Source: Halorhabdus salina (GTDB lineage Archaea > Halobacteriota > Halobacteria > Halobacteriales > Haloarculaceae). From it: 64,000 nucleotides of DNA. The stretch covers positions 310,001-374,000 of the forward strand of contig NZ_JACDNP010000001.1 in assembly GCF_013839425.1 (NCBI RefSeq), written 5' to 3'. The translations under genes and the position numbers were made by a program. How positions within the stretch are numbered: position 1 is the stretch's first letter; each line of letters starts with the position of its first letter. This document shows, piece after piece, positions 1-8,470 of the stretch. The notes under the pieces were generated by a model. It worked only from the letters and a program-made list of their open reading frames with translations. It made no database searches and had not been told where the DNA came from.

Positions 1-608
1 TCGCCTCCGTCTGGTCGTGGGTCACGTAGATCGTCGTCGTGTCGAGATCCTCCTGAAGGTGCTGCAACTCCGTCCGCATCTCCGAGCGGAGCTTTGCGTC
101 CAGATTCGCCAGCGGTTCGTCCAGCAGGAACGCCTCCGGTTCGCGGACGATCGCCCGGCCAAGCGCGACACGCTGTTGTTGCCCACCGGAGAGTTCGCCG
201 GGCTTCCGGTCGAGGAGATCGTAGATACCCAGCATCTCCGCCGCGTCCTCGACGCGTTCGCGGATCTCTTCTTTCGAGAGTTCCGTTGCCTCTTCGAGCC
301 CGAAGGACATGTTCCCGCGGACTGTCATGTGTGGGTAAAGAGCGTACGACTGGAACACCATCGCCACGTCCCGTTCCTGGGGCGAGAGGTTCGTGATCAG
401 TTTGTCATCCAGACTGATCGTGCCCTCAGTAGGCATTTCGAGTCCGGCGACCATCCGAAGGGTCGTCGACTTGCCACATCCTGACGGACCGACCAAGACG
501 AGGAACTCACCGTCTCGAATATTGAGATCGAGATCGTCGACTGCGATAATCTCGCCGCTCTTATCCTGGAATTTTTTGGTCACTCCGTCGAGTATTACGT
601 TCGCCATG
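1..608 (-). CDS. Sugar-type ABC transporter ATP-binding protein (MalK/UgpC-like), 3' part outside window
   Basis: ATPase subunit that would energise uptake of a sugar or related solute at the inner face of the membrane. The first ~202 residues are present, starting [13 protein letters not shown]; the gene runs off the left edge. Visible motifs are Walker [10 protein letters not shown], the Q-loop in [13 protein letters not shown], signature LSGGQQQR, Walker B AFLLDEP and the switch His in YVTHDQTEA. The order and spacing fit the CUT1 (MalK/UgpC) subfamily, which normally continues with a C-terminal OBD/TOBE domain, not visible here. Partner permease and binding-protein genes are not in the window, so the substrate cannot be named. 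Nearby galactose genes make a sugar role reasonable but do not prove it. Confidence 0.9.
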
Positions 609-718
609 TTCGATTGTGCGGTATTCTGGTATAAATAATTTTCTCTGTCGAACGATCAGGACCGCACACGAAGTCGAAAGTACGGTGAGACGGGCAAGAT
701 ATTCCGGGAGTAGCTCAC

Positions 719-2593
719 TCAGTCCGCTGACTGTTCCCCGACGTAGAGGTCACCCTCGCTATCGGTGTCGAACTCCTCGAGGGCGTCGTGGAGCGGGCGC
801 GCGTATTGGGTGAGGTCTTCAGCGCGTTCGGACACGGAAGTGAGTTCCGAGGCCTGTTCTTCAGCCGCGCCGGCGACGATGCCGGATTCCGCGAGCGTTT
901 CCTCACTGAGGGTCGCGACCTCGCCAATCCGGGCCGCAATCTCGTTGAGGCGGTTGACCTGTTCGTGCACGTCCTGCTCAGTTTCTTCGGAGGCAAACTG
1001 CTCGAAGGTGTCGGCCAGATCGTCGATCTCCTCCGAGACTTCCTGGAGGCGCTCTTTTTGTTCGTCGGCGTCATCGGCGATCCGCTGGACAGAGTCGGCA
1101 ACGTGGCCGCTTGCGACTCGAACACTGTCGGAGCTGGCTTGCAGGACTTCACCGGTCTCCTCGACCCGGACGGCGAACTGTTTCAGTTGTTCAGTGGTCC
1201 GCTCTAGTTCCGCGACCATCTCGTTGAACGAAGTTGCGATCTGATCCATCGCTTCGTTCTCACCATCCGGATCGAGACGCTGGGTCAGATCCCCGTCCGC
1301 ACAGTGCCGCATAGTGTCTGAGTATTTCTCGGCCTTCTGCTGGAGGTATTCGTTCATCCGCATCGCCTCTGCTCGGGAGACTTCGGCCTCTTTGCGGGCC
1401 CGTTCGGCCTCCTTTATCTGCTGTTGGAGAGACGAGCGCATGTTCTCGAATCCATCGTACAGTTCACCGATCGCGTCGATTCGGGCGGTCCTCGCTGTCG
1501 TTTCGAGATCACCATCGCGAAGCTTGCCTGCCCACTGCCGTAGGCGGTTGAGATCTCGTGTCGTGTTGTACCCGATAGCGGCCCCCAGGACACCGACGAG
1601 GATGACACCACCGAGCGTGGCAAGCCGCCCCCATCGTGAGATGGCCCAGACGAACCCGTAGACGCTCGATCGAGGCTCGTGGACAAGCACAGTCCAGTTC
1701 AGCGGGACATTCGTGACGCTGATCGGGGCATACCCGACAGTGTATTCCTCGTCGATGACAGCCGTTTCAGCTGCCATGTCGGGAATCACACCGGCCGCAC
1801 GATCGGTGCCCCGCAACGTCGCTGCAAGTGTGACCGGCTGCATCGCCTCGTTGTCGCCGTACTGGCCGAGGACCTGCTCACTGTCGGCAGCCACCTGTAC
1901 AACACCGTCGTCGTTGACAACTTGCGTGAAACGAGCATCGCTGTTCGTATCGATCGACGACGCCAGGTCAGCAACGGAGTACTCCATGACGAGATACCGG
2001 TCTGGATGATCAGCAACTGGACTGACGAACGCGACGACTGGCGTCTCGCCAACCCGATGGACGTCAGTGACGTGGACATCCATCACGTCTAGCGAATCGA
2101 AGGGCGTAGACTGTATCCACGCGCGGGTCGTCTGTGAGAGGTTCATCTCGAAAGAGATCTGCGGGCTGGCGACGACCCGTGAGGCGGTCTCGGAGGAGTT
2201 CAGCAGATAAATCGCGTGAACGCCGTAGACGTTCCCGGCTGTCGTTGCCAGTTCCTGTTGGATGTCGAATCGAGAACCCGGATCTGTTCGACTCAACACT
2301 GTGTCTTTCGATGCAAGTTTAACCGAAATGGAGTTGCGCTCGACCCACGTTTCGATCGCGTTTGCCTGCTGGGACGCCAGGTTCTGATACTCTTCTTTGA
2401 CGTTCTGTTCGACCTGTTCGACGACGGCCCCGGTTGCCGTCGCTCCGATAACGCCGATCGTCAGGCCCATGACCACCAAAATAAGTGCGAACTTGAGCGT
2501 GAAGCGCCGGCGGATAAAATTCGGCACGATTCGACTGAATACTGTCCCCCCATCAGACCCAGTCGGTGAATCGAGCGCCCGGTTATCTTCCAT
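719..2593 (-). CDS. Membrane transducer with Cache-like sensor and two HAMP domains but no MCP signalling tip
   Basis: A 624-residue halobacterial-transducer-like protein. A cytoplasmic N-terminus is followed by TM1 (~33-57), an extracellular dCache-like region (~60-312), TM2 (~323-342), HAMP 1 (~343-395), a helical linker, HAMP 2 (~425-470, with the GDLTQRL motif) and a C-terminal coiled coil. In ordinary haloarchaeal transducers the N-helix leads to the conserved CheA/CheW-binding hairpin tip (IAEQTNMLALNA-type). Here the sequence passes from an N-helix segment (DDADEQKERLQEVSEEI, ~508-523) almost directly to the post-tip C-helix (GEVATLSEETLAES, ~557-570; AAEEQASELTSV). Roughly the central half of the signalling domain is absent, with no frameshift or stop. 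It may signal by a non-CheA route or be a decoy; this is inference. No che genes are nearby. Confidence 0.85.
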   Translation of the reverse strand: MEDNRALDSPTGSDGGTVFSRIVPNFIRRRFTLKFALILVVMGLTIGVIGATATGAVVEQVEQNVKEEYQNLASQQANAIETWVERNSISVKLASKDTVLSRTDPGSRFDIQQELATTAGNVYGVHAIYLLNSSETASRVVASPQISFEMNLSQTTRAWIQSTPFDSLDVMDVHVTDVHRVGETPVVAFVSPVADHPDRYLVMEYSVADLASSIDTNSDARFTQVVNDDGVVQVAADSEQVLGQYGDNEAMQPVTLAATLRGTDRAAGVIPDMAAETAVIDEEYTVGYAPISVTNVPLNWTVLVHEPRSSVYGFVWAISRWGRLATLGGVILVGVLGAAIGYNTTRDLNRLRQWAGKLRDGDLETTARTARIDAIGELYDGFENMRSSLQQQIKEAERARKEAEVSRAEAMRMNEYLQQKAEKYSDTMRHCADGDLTQRLDPDGENEAMDQIATSFNEMVAELERTTEQLKQFAVRVEETGEVLQASSDSVRVASGHVADSVQRIADDADEQKERLQEVSEEIDDLADTFEQFASEETEQDVHEQVNRLNEIAARIGEVATLSEETLAESGIVAGAAEEQASELTSVSERAEDLTQYARPLHDALEEFDTDSEGDLYVGEQSAD

Positions 2594-3248
2594 CGTTTAT
2601 CCTCGTGATTTCATACAAGTGGCATGGCCCCGTATATGTTTCTCCAAGCAGTTTTGCCCAGTCCGGAGCTATATACCATAATGAAAAAACCATAATGGTC
2701 ATTAAAACGTTTACAATAGGCGAACGATTATGACCAATTAGAATCGAACGTGACAGCCGAATCCAGACGAACAGACCGGCTATCCCGGATTCGTTCGCCA
2801 CCCCAGCGAAATGCCGAACTGAGAGCAGAAAACCGTTCACCATGTGAGAACGGTAATAACTGCAACGCATTACAGGGACCGTTAGCACAGCAGACCGAAT
2901 GCCACCCCGCTCCCTGTGCCGGGAAGAAACCTGCGGACCGGCCGGATATGTGGCCCAATCAGACGATACACCGAGCCAGAATGGCGATCACGTCGACGAC
3001 GATCGGCACGAGACCAGGAATCGGACATCCGAAACGGGCCGCTCCGAATCGTTCTTACATCGTGAACGAGTGAGGGAGTACCCGACTGCAGAGAACCGGC
3101 ATACGCAGATGTTCGTTCACATACAGAGAACGAACGGGGATGGGAGCCAATTTAACAAACATACGTTTGTAATAGAATCCTCGCGATGGGCAAAACAGCG
3201 AGCGAGATGCCAAGCTGAACAATCGTCGAAAGTCGGCCCCGCGCCAGG
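2594..3248 (-). other. 655-bp intergenic region without a supported gene
   Basis: Stretch between the transducer start and the 3' end of the SMC-related gene. Short open frames on both strands look like chance products of GC-rich DNA: no family resemblance, no ribosome site, no consistent codon use. AT-rich sequence at about 2670-2735, including two accataatg copies at 2675-2683 and 2689-2697, probably holds promoter elements for the transducer. Inverted repeats occur at 2832-2838/2848-2854 (ACCGTTC/GAACGGT) and 3155-3160/3165-3170 (ACAAAC/GTTTGT), function unknown. Confidence 0.5.
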
Positions 3249-5180
3249 TTACTGGAGGGCATCCGCCGGGATCCGGTCGTGGCGGTCGGCTACTGCCTGG
3301 GCGTCATCGGGGAGCAATGCGACGAGCAACACGTCCGCGTACTCCGAAAAGTGATCGACAAGTTTGGCGGTCCGCTCGGCGTCGATCGCTTCCAGCGAGT
3401 CGAGAAGGATGAACGGAACGTCCTCGTAGACCTCGTGTGTGAGATAGCCAGCGAGAGCGAATACAAGTCCAATCAGTTCGCGCTCGCTTTCACTTAGATT
3501 GTCGATCGTCTCCTCGTATCCAGCACCGTCGACCGCCTCCCGGATGACGTGTAACTCGAAGATACTATCGGGGCCTGGACTGTTCTGGGACGAACGCTTT
3601 TCGATCCAGACACGAGTAATATTATCATACTGCAGGATGTCGAGCAGTTCGTCCATGTGGCGGTTGAACGTCTCGACGGCACGCTGTTCGAGCCGATCGA
3701 TTCGAGCGCGCTGCTCGGCGATCTGCTCTCGAAGATCCGACAGTTGGTCGTTCAAGTCCGTGAGGGACGGCAGCGCTTGGATCGACTCGATCTCGTCGGT
3801 AACGTCTTCAAGTTGTTGCTGGAGTTGGCCTCGTTCGTACTGCAGATCACTAAGCCGTTCGTACATCTCCAGCAGATCGTCGTCCCGGAGTTGCTGTGTT
3901 TCTGTGACCTCGGTTTCGAGGTCCGCAATAGTATCGGCGAGCTCCGATTGCCGTGATGAGAGCGTCGAGCGCCGCTCACGCCGCTCGTCCAACCGCTTGT
4001 GTAGCGACGAACGCTCGCTTTGGATCCGGGCCCGTTCTTCGAGCGTGGTTTCGATCGTCTCGCGTTCGTCCTCGAGCGCTTCGACGCGTGCTGTCACGTC
4101 TGTACGCTCGGTGCGTTTTTCGTCGATAACGTCACGCAACGAATCGAGCCGCACATCCACGTCTTTCCGCGTGGCAGCACTCCCACACGTCCAGCAGACG
4201 AGGTCACGTTCGTCGTCAGGTGCCAGTTCGCTCGTCGGGTCAGTGTCTGCAGGTTCGATACCGGGAAGTTCCAGTGACCCATCGAGCAGATCCTGGTTGA
4301 ACTCGACGATAGTAAACAGCGCGTTGATCGTTTCCTCGATCTGCCGACGGCGTTCACGGGCGGCAGCGAGCTCCTCTTTGACGCGGTCCAGATCCTCATC
4401 GGTGTACTCGATATCACCATCAGTCCCAGGGAGTTCAGAGAGTTCTCCTTCCAAGGACTCGATCTCGGCTTCGACGACCTCGATCTCGTTTTCGACGCTG
4501 TTGTACTCCTGACGGGCCTCGTCGAGTTCTTCGACGAGTGAATCGGCTTTGGCTGCCGTTTCGTGGTCAGCCTCGTACTCGTCGATCTCCGTGCGAAGGG
4601 CCGCGATCTCGTCGTCGATCGACACAACGTCCGCGTGCAGGGATTGGCGCCGGTCTTCGAGGGCAGGCAGTTCGTCTTTCCGATCGCTGACCCGACCGAT
4701 CCGGTCGTCGAGTTGGTGTTTGTCCCGCTGCAGCGACTCGATGTGACGCTCGATCTCGTCCGTATCGATCGGCCGCATGATGAGATCCCGGAGATCCGAA
4801 CCCCGTTCGACCGCCCGTCGGGCCGGATTACTCTCCAGCAACGAGACGAACGTCTCGACCAGCGAGCCCTCAGCAATGTACGGATCTCCGTCAACGTGGA
4901 CCGTGTCACCGTCTCGGCGGAAAGTCCGGGTGTACCGTTGTTCACCGATTTGGAGGGTGACCGACCCGTCGTCGACATCTGTCTTGAGCGAGCCGGCCGT
5001 ACCGCCGAGGGCACTGTCGACTGCTGAGAGAAACGAGGTCCGGTTCGTCGCGTTGCGACCGTGAAGAACCGTCACACCGGGATCGATCGTCACGTCTGTC
5101 TGCTCGATTCCACCGACGTTCTCGACGGTGACAGTGATAGAATCAGCCGGTATATCTGTGTCGGTAGCTGATCGGACCAT
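3249..5180 (-). CDS. Archaea-specific SMC-related protein (Rad50-like coiled coil with zinc hook)
   Basis: A 643-residue SMC/Rad50-architecture protein: N-terminal half-ATPase (1-~110), long coiled coil (~145-290), a Rad50-type zinc-hook CxxC (C329-W-T-C332), returning coiled coil (~340-510) and a C-terminal half-ATPase with signature-like NLSESEREL (~561-569) and Walker B-like FILLDSLEAID (~590-600). The Walker A position reads GRNATNRTS, lacking the usual GK, and the catalytic Glu after the Walker B Asp is Ser, so ATP hydrolysis may be weak or absent. This matches, to my knowledge, the haloarchaeal archaea-specific SMC-related family usually found beside rdfA, as here (divergent, 177 bp apart). 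A TATA-like element at 5201-5210 lies 21-30 nt before the ATG. Exact cellular role unproven; a structural role in cell-shape control is inferred from the neighbour. Confidence 0.85.
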   Translation of the reverse strand: MVRSATDTDIPADSITVTVENVGGIEQTDVTIDPGVTVLHGRNATNRTSFLSAVDSALGGTAGSLKTDVDDGSVTLQIGEQRYTRTFRRDGDTVHVDGDPYIAEGSLVETFVSLLESNPARRAVERGSDLRDLIMRPIDTDEIERHIESLQRDKHQLDDRIGRVSDRKDELPALEDRRQSLHADVVSIDDEIAALRTEIDEYEADHETAAKADSLVEELDEARQEYNSVENEIEVVEAEIESLEGELSELPGTDGDIEYTDEDLDRVKEELAAARERRRQIEETINALFTIVEFNQDLLDGSLELPGIEPADTDPTSELAPDDERDLVCWTCGSAATRKDVDVRLDSLRDVIDEKRTERTDVTARVEALEDERETIETTLEERARIQSERSSLHKRLDERRERRSTLSSRQSELADTIADLETEVTETQQLRDDDLLEMYERLSDLQYERGQLQQQLEDVTDEIESIQALPSLTDLNDQLSDLREQIAEQRARIDRLEQRAVETFNRHMDELLDILQYDNITRVWIEKRSSQNSPGPDSIFELHVIREAVDGAGYEETIDNLSESERELIGLVFALAGYLTHEVYEDVPFILLDSLEAIDAERTAKLVDHFSEYADVLLVALLPDDAQAVADRHDRIPADALQ

Positions 5181-5200
5181 TGAATGAAGAGTTGGGAGAC

Positions 5201-5210
5201 ATAGTATAAA
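5201..5210 (-). promoter_or_regulatory. TATA box of the SMC-related gene
   Basis: On the minus strand the sequence reads TTTATACTAT. It ends 21 nt before the start codon at 5180, the expected spacing for a leaderless haloarchaeal transcript. In the same divergent interval an inverted repeat GGGTCCG/CGGACCC (5278-5284/5300-5306, 15-nt loop) lies between the two genes and could be a regulator site. Confidence 0.5.
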
Positions 5211-5357
5211 TCCCCATCGGTAGTGTGAGTCAGTATCACTGCCTGCACTGGTCGATTGTGCGCGTCAATCGAACGCGGGGTCCGATAGTATCATGTCCGC
5301 GGACCCAATATGCAACACCAATGAGAGAATGCGTACTGGCAGTTGGGGTGACAGCCG

Positions 5358-5975
5358 ATGGGTGAGTCGCAGTGCTCGTGTAAGGTCGGCCGAGTCGCCG
5401 AACGCTACGACCTGATAGCCCTCGATGCAGACGTACAAGACCGCCACGACGCAGGAGCGAGTTTACGCGAGTTGGCGACAGTCGTCAACAAGCAAATGCT
5501 TCGGACGGCGGTCGAACGTGCTGGCGGCGATGCGTCGACGCTCGTGTCCAGCGAGCAAGGCGTCGACGCCCTCTTTGACGTCCTCAACGGGGGAGAAGAA
5601 ACCACGGAAACAGAGCGGGTGAGAGTCAAAACGAGGCTGGAACAGGCCGGCGTCGACATCGAGACAGTCACCGACGATTGGATCTCCCACGCGACGATCA
5701 AAAACCACCTGAACGACTGTTTATCCGTCGATACAAGCCGCGAGCCGTCGATAACCGAGTCAGACGCCATCAATACAGTCGAGTGGGCCAGAGCACGCTC
5801 AGAGAACGTGGTCGCAGAGACGATCCAGCGACTGCAGAACGCGGGTCTTCTCGAAATCGACGCGCCGGCGACGAGCGTGACGGTCCGAATTACCTGCGAG
5901 GACTGTGGCCGATCGTACTCCGTCCGAGACCTGCTAGACGCCGAGGGATGTGCCTGCATGGACGATGAGAACTGA
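5358..5975 (+). CDS. rdfA: Rod-determining factor RdfA
   Basis: A 205-residue haloarchaeal protein with the family's N-terminal CKVGRVAERYDL block (residues ~8-19), a helical middle and a C-terminal zinc-ribbon-like segment (CEDCGRSY at ~177-184, then CAC near 198-200). RdfA is known from Haloferax genetics as needed for rod shape; its mechanism is unsettled. It lies divergent to the SMC-related gene, the usual haloarchaeal arrangement, suggesting a joint function or common control. The ATG at 5358 is preceded by GGGGTGACAGCCG, which gives no strong ribosome site. Identification rests on N-terminal family resemblance plus synteny. Confidence 0.8.
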   Translation: MGESQCSCKVGRVAERYDLIALDADVQDRHDAGASLRELATVVNKQMLRTAVERAGGDASTLVSSEQGVDALFDVLNGGEETTETERVRVKTRLEQAGVDIETVTDDWISHATIKNHLNDCLSVDTSREPSITESDAINTVEWARARSENVVAETIQRLQNAGLLEIDAPATSVTVRITCEDCGRSYSVRDLLDAEGCACMDDEN

Positions 5976-6106
5976 ACGACCGTCTAGTGCCCCAACACAA
6001 TACATGCGTATGGTTGTAAAGCGAAAGTTGGAATACACGACATGTGTGACCAATAAAGTGTCCAAAGACCACACTCAACCGGCGAAGCAAGCAGTGGCGA
6101 GGTCAT

Positions 6107-6135
6107 CTGTTCACCGCAGGCGAACAGTATATATA
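6107..6135 (+). promoter_or_regulatory. Dyad operator plus TATA box in front of the IclR gene
   Basis: CTGTTCACC (6107-6115) and GGCGAACAG (6119-6127) form a dyad pairing at 8 of 9 positions around a 3-nt centre. It abuts the TATA box TATATATA (6128-6135), which is centred ~26 nt before the ATG at 6158, so the transcript is probably leaderless. A dyad touching the TATA/BRE region directly ahead of a DNA-binding regulator gene suggests autorepression; the binding protein is inferred, not shown. Confidence 0.6.
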
Positions 6136-6157
6136 GCCGCACGCTGTTGGACAGCAC

Positions 6158-6910
6158 ATGGACCATGCGGACAGCGCGGGCGTCAAGACTGCCCGGACGA
6201 GTTTCTCGATCGTCGAGGCGATTGCCGAACTCGATGGCGCGGGCATCAGTGAACTATCACGATATCTCGATCGCTCGAAAGGCGGCATCCACAAGCACGT
6301 CCACACGCTCGCCGATCTCGGGTATCTGGTCGAAGACAACGGTACGTATCGGTTGAGCCTTGGCTTCTGGACGCTCGGGACCGACGTCCGGGATCGACTG
6401 GTCCCCGAGCAGGTCCAGTCGCTCATCGACGACCTCGCAGCGTCGATTGGCCACGTCGTGACGCTCGTGAGTTACGAGAGTGCGACCGCAGCAGTCGTCT
6501 ATTCGAAGGCCCCTGCCACGGCGTCTGTACGACCCTTTGGGGAAGGTGACTCGCTCCCGTTGCATGCGACGGCCGGCGGCAAGGCGATCCTCGCGTACCT
6601 CCCCGAGTCAGAATGTGATGCAGTACTAGAGAGCGATCTGGAGGCGTACACCGAGGCGACGCTGACAGATCGAGACGACCTTCGTGCAGCCCTCGAGAAC
6701 GTTCGCCAGCAACGCCTCGCCCGTGAGAAGGGTGAATACGACCCGGCTGTCGAGTGTGTCGCAGCACCGATTGTCGACTCCGATGGGTATCCACGTGGGT
6801 CGATCGTCGTCACAAGTGGCACCGAACAATTGCTGGACGGCAACATCGAAGAGGACGCAAGTCTCATCGTCAGCGCCTCGAAATCGCTGGAAAACACGAT
6901 GACCCACTGA
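6158..6910 (+). CDS. IclR-family transcriptional regulator
   Basis: A 250-residue protein with an N-terminal winged helix (~8-70: TSFSIVEAIAELDGAGISEL, then the recognition helix region SKGGIHKHVHTLADLGYL) and an IclR effector domain (~80-248) containing LPLHATAGGKAILAYLPE and REKGEYDPAVECVAAPI, both typical of the family. Haloarchaeal IclR proteins such as XacR control sugar-degradation genes. This one sits just upstream of galT/galE/galK and so may control galactose use, but target and ligand are inferred. A dyad next to its own TATA box suggests autoregulation. The ATG at 6158 was chosen from TATA spacing. Confidence 0.9.
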   Translation: MDHADSAGVKTARTSFSIVEAIAELDGAGISELSRYLDRSKGGIHKHVHTLADLGYLVEDNGTYRLSLGFWTLGTDVRDRLVPEQVQSLIDDLAASIGHVVTLVSYESATAAVVYSKAPATASVRPFGEGDSLPLHATAGGKAILAYLPESECDAVLESDLEAYTEATLTDRDDLRAALENVRQQRLAREKGEYDPAVECVAAPIVDSDGYPRGSIVVTSGTEQLLDGNIEEDASLIVSASKSLENTMTH

Positions 6911-7333
6911 ATACCTGCAACACTGGACGGGCTGGTTCCGCGCCGCATCGCTTTGTCGGTGTCTGCCGGTAGAACACGCGGTGATGAGCCACCGACAGTG
7001 AACGCTCCACATCACCCGCGGCGCGCGAATCCGAGTCGCTGGAGGAGAAGGTCACAGAGGACATCGTGACTGGGTGGGTGCCGTACGTGTCGGGAGACCA
7101 CAAAACGTGAAGTCGCCATAATTCACCAATGAGTGCCGACAAAGTACAAAGACGTAGGGTCACAATAACCGAACGAAAATCACACGATAGCACGATCAGT
7201 CAACTGTGCCCGGAACGACGTTCAGATCGAGTGAACAACCGCTGGCCAAATCGGCAGTCAAAATACAAAAAGCGCACCATTTCGTCGATGGTCGAGTCAG
7301 TGAGCACACTGTAATAGTCAGCGTTCCGCTCGG
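6911..7333. other. 423-bp intergenic region; possible decayed gene tail
   Basis: Lies between convergent iclR and galT. One plus-strand frame (about 6982-7110) encodes a 40-residue acidic stretch ending VTEDIVTGWVPYVSGDHKT and a stop. It looks haloarchaeal in composition but has no start codon, so it may be the remnant of a lost gene. Nothing else was recognised; the AT-richer end next to galT could hold termination signals. Confidence 0.3.
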
Positions 7334-8305
7334 TCAGTTCGCGTCCCGGAGGTCAGCCGCGGCTTCTTCGGCGAGTTTGTTGTTGATATACGCGCCCGCG
7401 CCACGCTCGCTGCCGGCGGGGTACTTGAGTTTCTCCTCGGTCCGGTAGGGCGGGTAGAACTCCATGTGGAAGTGGGCGTAGTCCTCGCCGTTGCCCGTCG
7501 TCGGTTGCTGGTGGGTCGCCATGATGTAGGGCATCTCGAAGCCGAACAGCCCATCGTAGCTAACCTGGAGTTCCTGCAAGACGGCCCCGAGATCCTGTTC
7601 ATGCTGGGCTGTAAAGTCAGCCATCGACGGGACGTGGTCGTTGGCGTAGACGTGGACCTCGTAGGTCCAGCGGGCGTGGAACGGGACGACGGCCGTAAAT
7701 GAGTCGTTCTGGGCGACGATGCGTCGACCGTCCTCGCGCTCGGCGTCGATGACGTCACAGAACAGACAGCGCCCGGTCTCGTCGTGGTGATCGGCCGAGT
7801 TGTCCAGTTCTCGACGGACTTTCGGCGGGACGAACGGATAGGCGTAGATCTGGCCGTGTGGATGGTTGAGCGTGACGCCGACTTCCTCGCCCTTGTTCTC
7901 GAAGATGTAGACGTACTCGTGATCCTCGACGGCCCCGAGGGTCTCGTAGCGATCCCGCCAGAGTTGAACAAGGTTGACAAAGCGATCGACTGGCTGCTCG
8001 GACATCTGGCCGTCATGGTCCTGCGTGAATAGGACGACCTCACACTGCCCGTTGGCAGGTTCGACGGGCGCGAGGTCGGTTCCCTCGACGGCGGGCTCAG
8101 GTGGATCGGGCTGTAAGGACGGGAACCCGTTCTCGACGACCGCCATGTCGTACTCCGGTTCTGGAATGGCCGTCGGATACTCGGCGTCCTCGGCGGTCGG
8201 ACAGAACGGACAGTAATCTTCCGGGGGCTTGAACGTCCGTTCCTGACGGTGAGTCGCGGTGATGACCCACTCCTGTAAGGTCGGATCCCAACGGCGCTCG
8301 GTCAC
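7334..8305 (-). CDS. galT: Galactose-1-phosphate uridylyltransferase
   Basis: Leloir-pathway enzyme exchanging galactose-1-phosphate and UDP-glucose for UDP-galactose and glucose-1-phosphate. About 323 residues, beginning VTERRWDPTLQEWV. The catalytic HPH motif lies in TLNHPHGQIYAYPF, and two zinc-type cysteine pairs are seen (CPFCP near residue 33 and CLFCD in the middle). The open frame continues upstream without similarity, so the start was placed at GTG 8305, nine bases after a GGAGG ribosome site (8315-8319). A second GTG at 8314 touches that site and is less likely. A possible 40-codon leader ORF stops two bases upstream (8307), suggesting translational coupling. galE and galK are close neighbours. 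Confidence 0.93.
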   Translation of the reverse strand: MTERRWDPTLQEWVITATHRQERTFKPPEDYCPFCPTAEDAEYPTAIPEPEYDMAVVENGFPSLQPDPPEPAVEGTDLAPVEPANGQCEVVLFTQDHDGQMSEQPVDRFVNLVQLWRDRYETLGAVEDHEYVYIFENKGEEVGVTLNHPHGQIYAYPFVPPKVRRELDNSADHHDETGRCLFCDVIDAEREDGRRIVAQNDSFTAVVPFHARWTYEVHVYANDHVPSMADFTAQHEQDLGAVLQELQVSYDGLFGFEMPYIMATHQQPTTGNGEDYAHFHMEFYPPYRTEEKLKYPAGSERGAGAYINNKLAEEAAADLRDAN

Positions 8306-8306
8306 G

Positions 8307-8429
8307 TCACGCACCCTCCGGGGGTTCGTTGCCGGGCACTGCCGAATCCGTCGTCGAATCGCCTTCGTCGTCGAACTCGTAGAATACAACGTACCGCTCG
8401 TTGTGATTCGTAGTCTTGTGACTGTGCAT
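8307..8429 (-). CDS. Possible 40-residue leader peptide upstream of galT
   Basis: Small open frame starting MHSHKTTNHNERYVVFYEF and ending at a TGA two bases before the galT GTG. The galT ribosome site (GGAGG, 8315-8319) lies inside its last codons, so translating it could open or couple galT translation. Composition is acidic toward the C-terminus (DDEGDSTTDS), fitting a real haloarchaeal peptide. A palindromic TATA box lies 28-41 nt before its ATG. No homologue is recognised, so it could also be just the 5' leader of the galT mRNA. Confidence 0.35.
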   Translation of the reverse strand: MHSHKTTNHNERYVVFYEFDDEGDSTTDSAVPGNEPPEGA

Positions 8430-8456
8430 TGGGATACGACTCCAATCTCTGTATGA

Positions 8457-8470
8457 ACCATTATAATGGT
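8457..8470. promoter_or_regulatory. Palindromic TATA box/operator of galT
   Basis: ACCATTATAATGGT is a perfect 14-bp palindrome with TTATAA at its centre. It lies 28-41 nt upstream of the leader-ORF ATG (8429) on the minus strand. An operator superimposed on a TATA box would let a repressor block TBP directly. The binding protein is unknown. Confidence 0.5.

Noticed and set aside
2675-2704. ACCAT/ATGGT dyad near the transducer resembling the palindrome at 8457-8470
   Set aside because: The half-sites match but spacing differs (1 versus 4 bases between them), so a shared operator is not supported.
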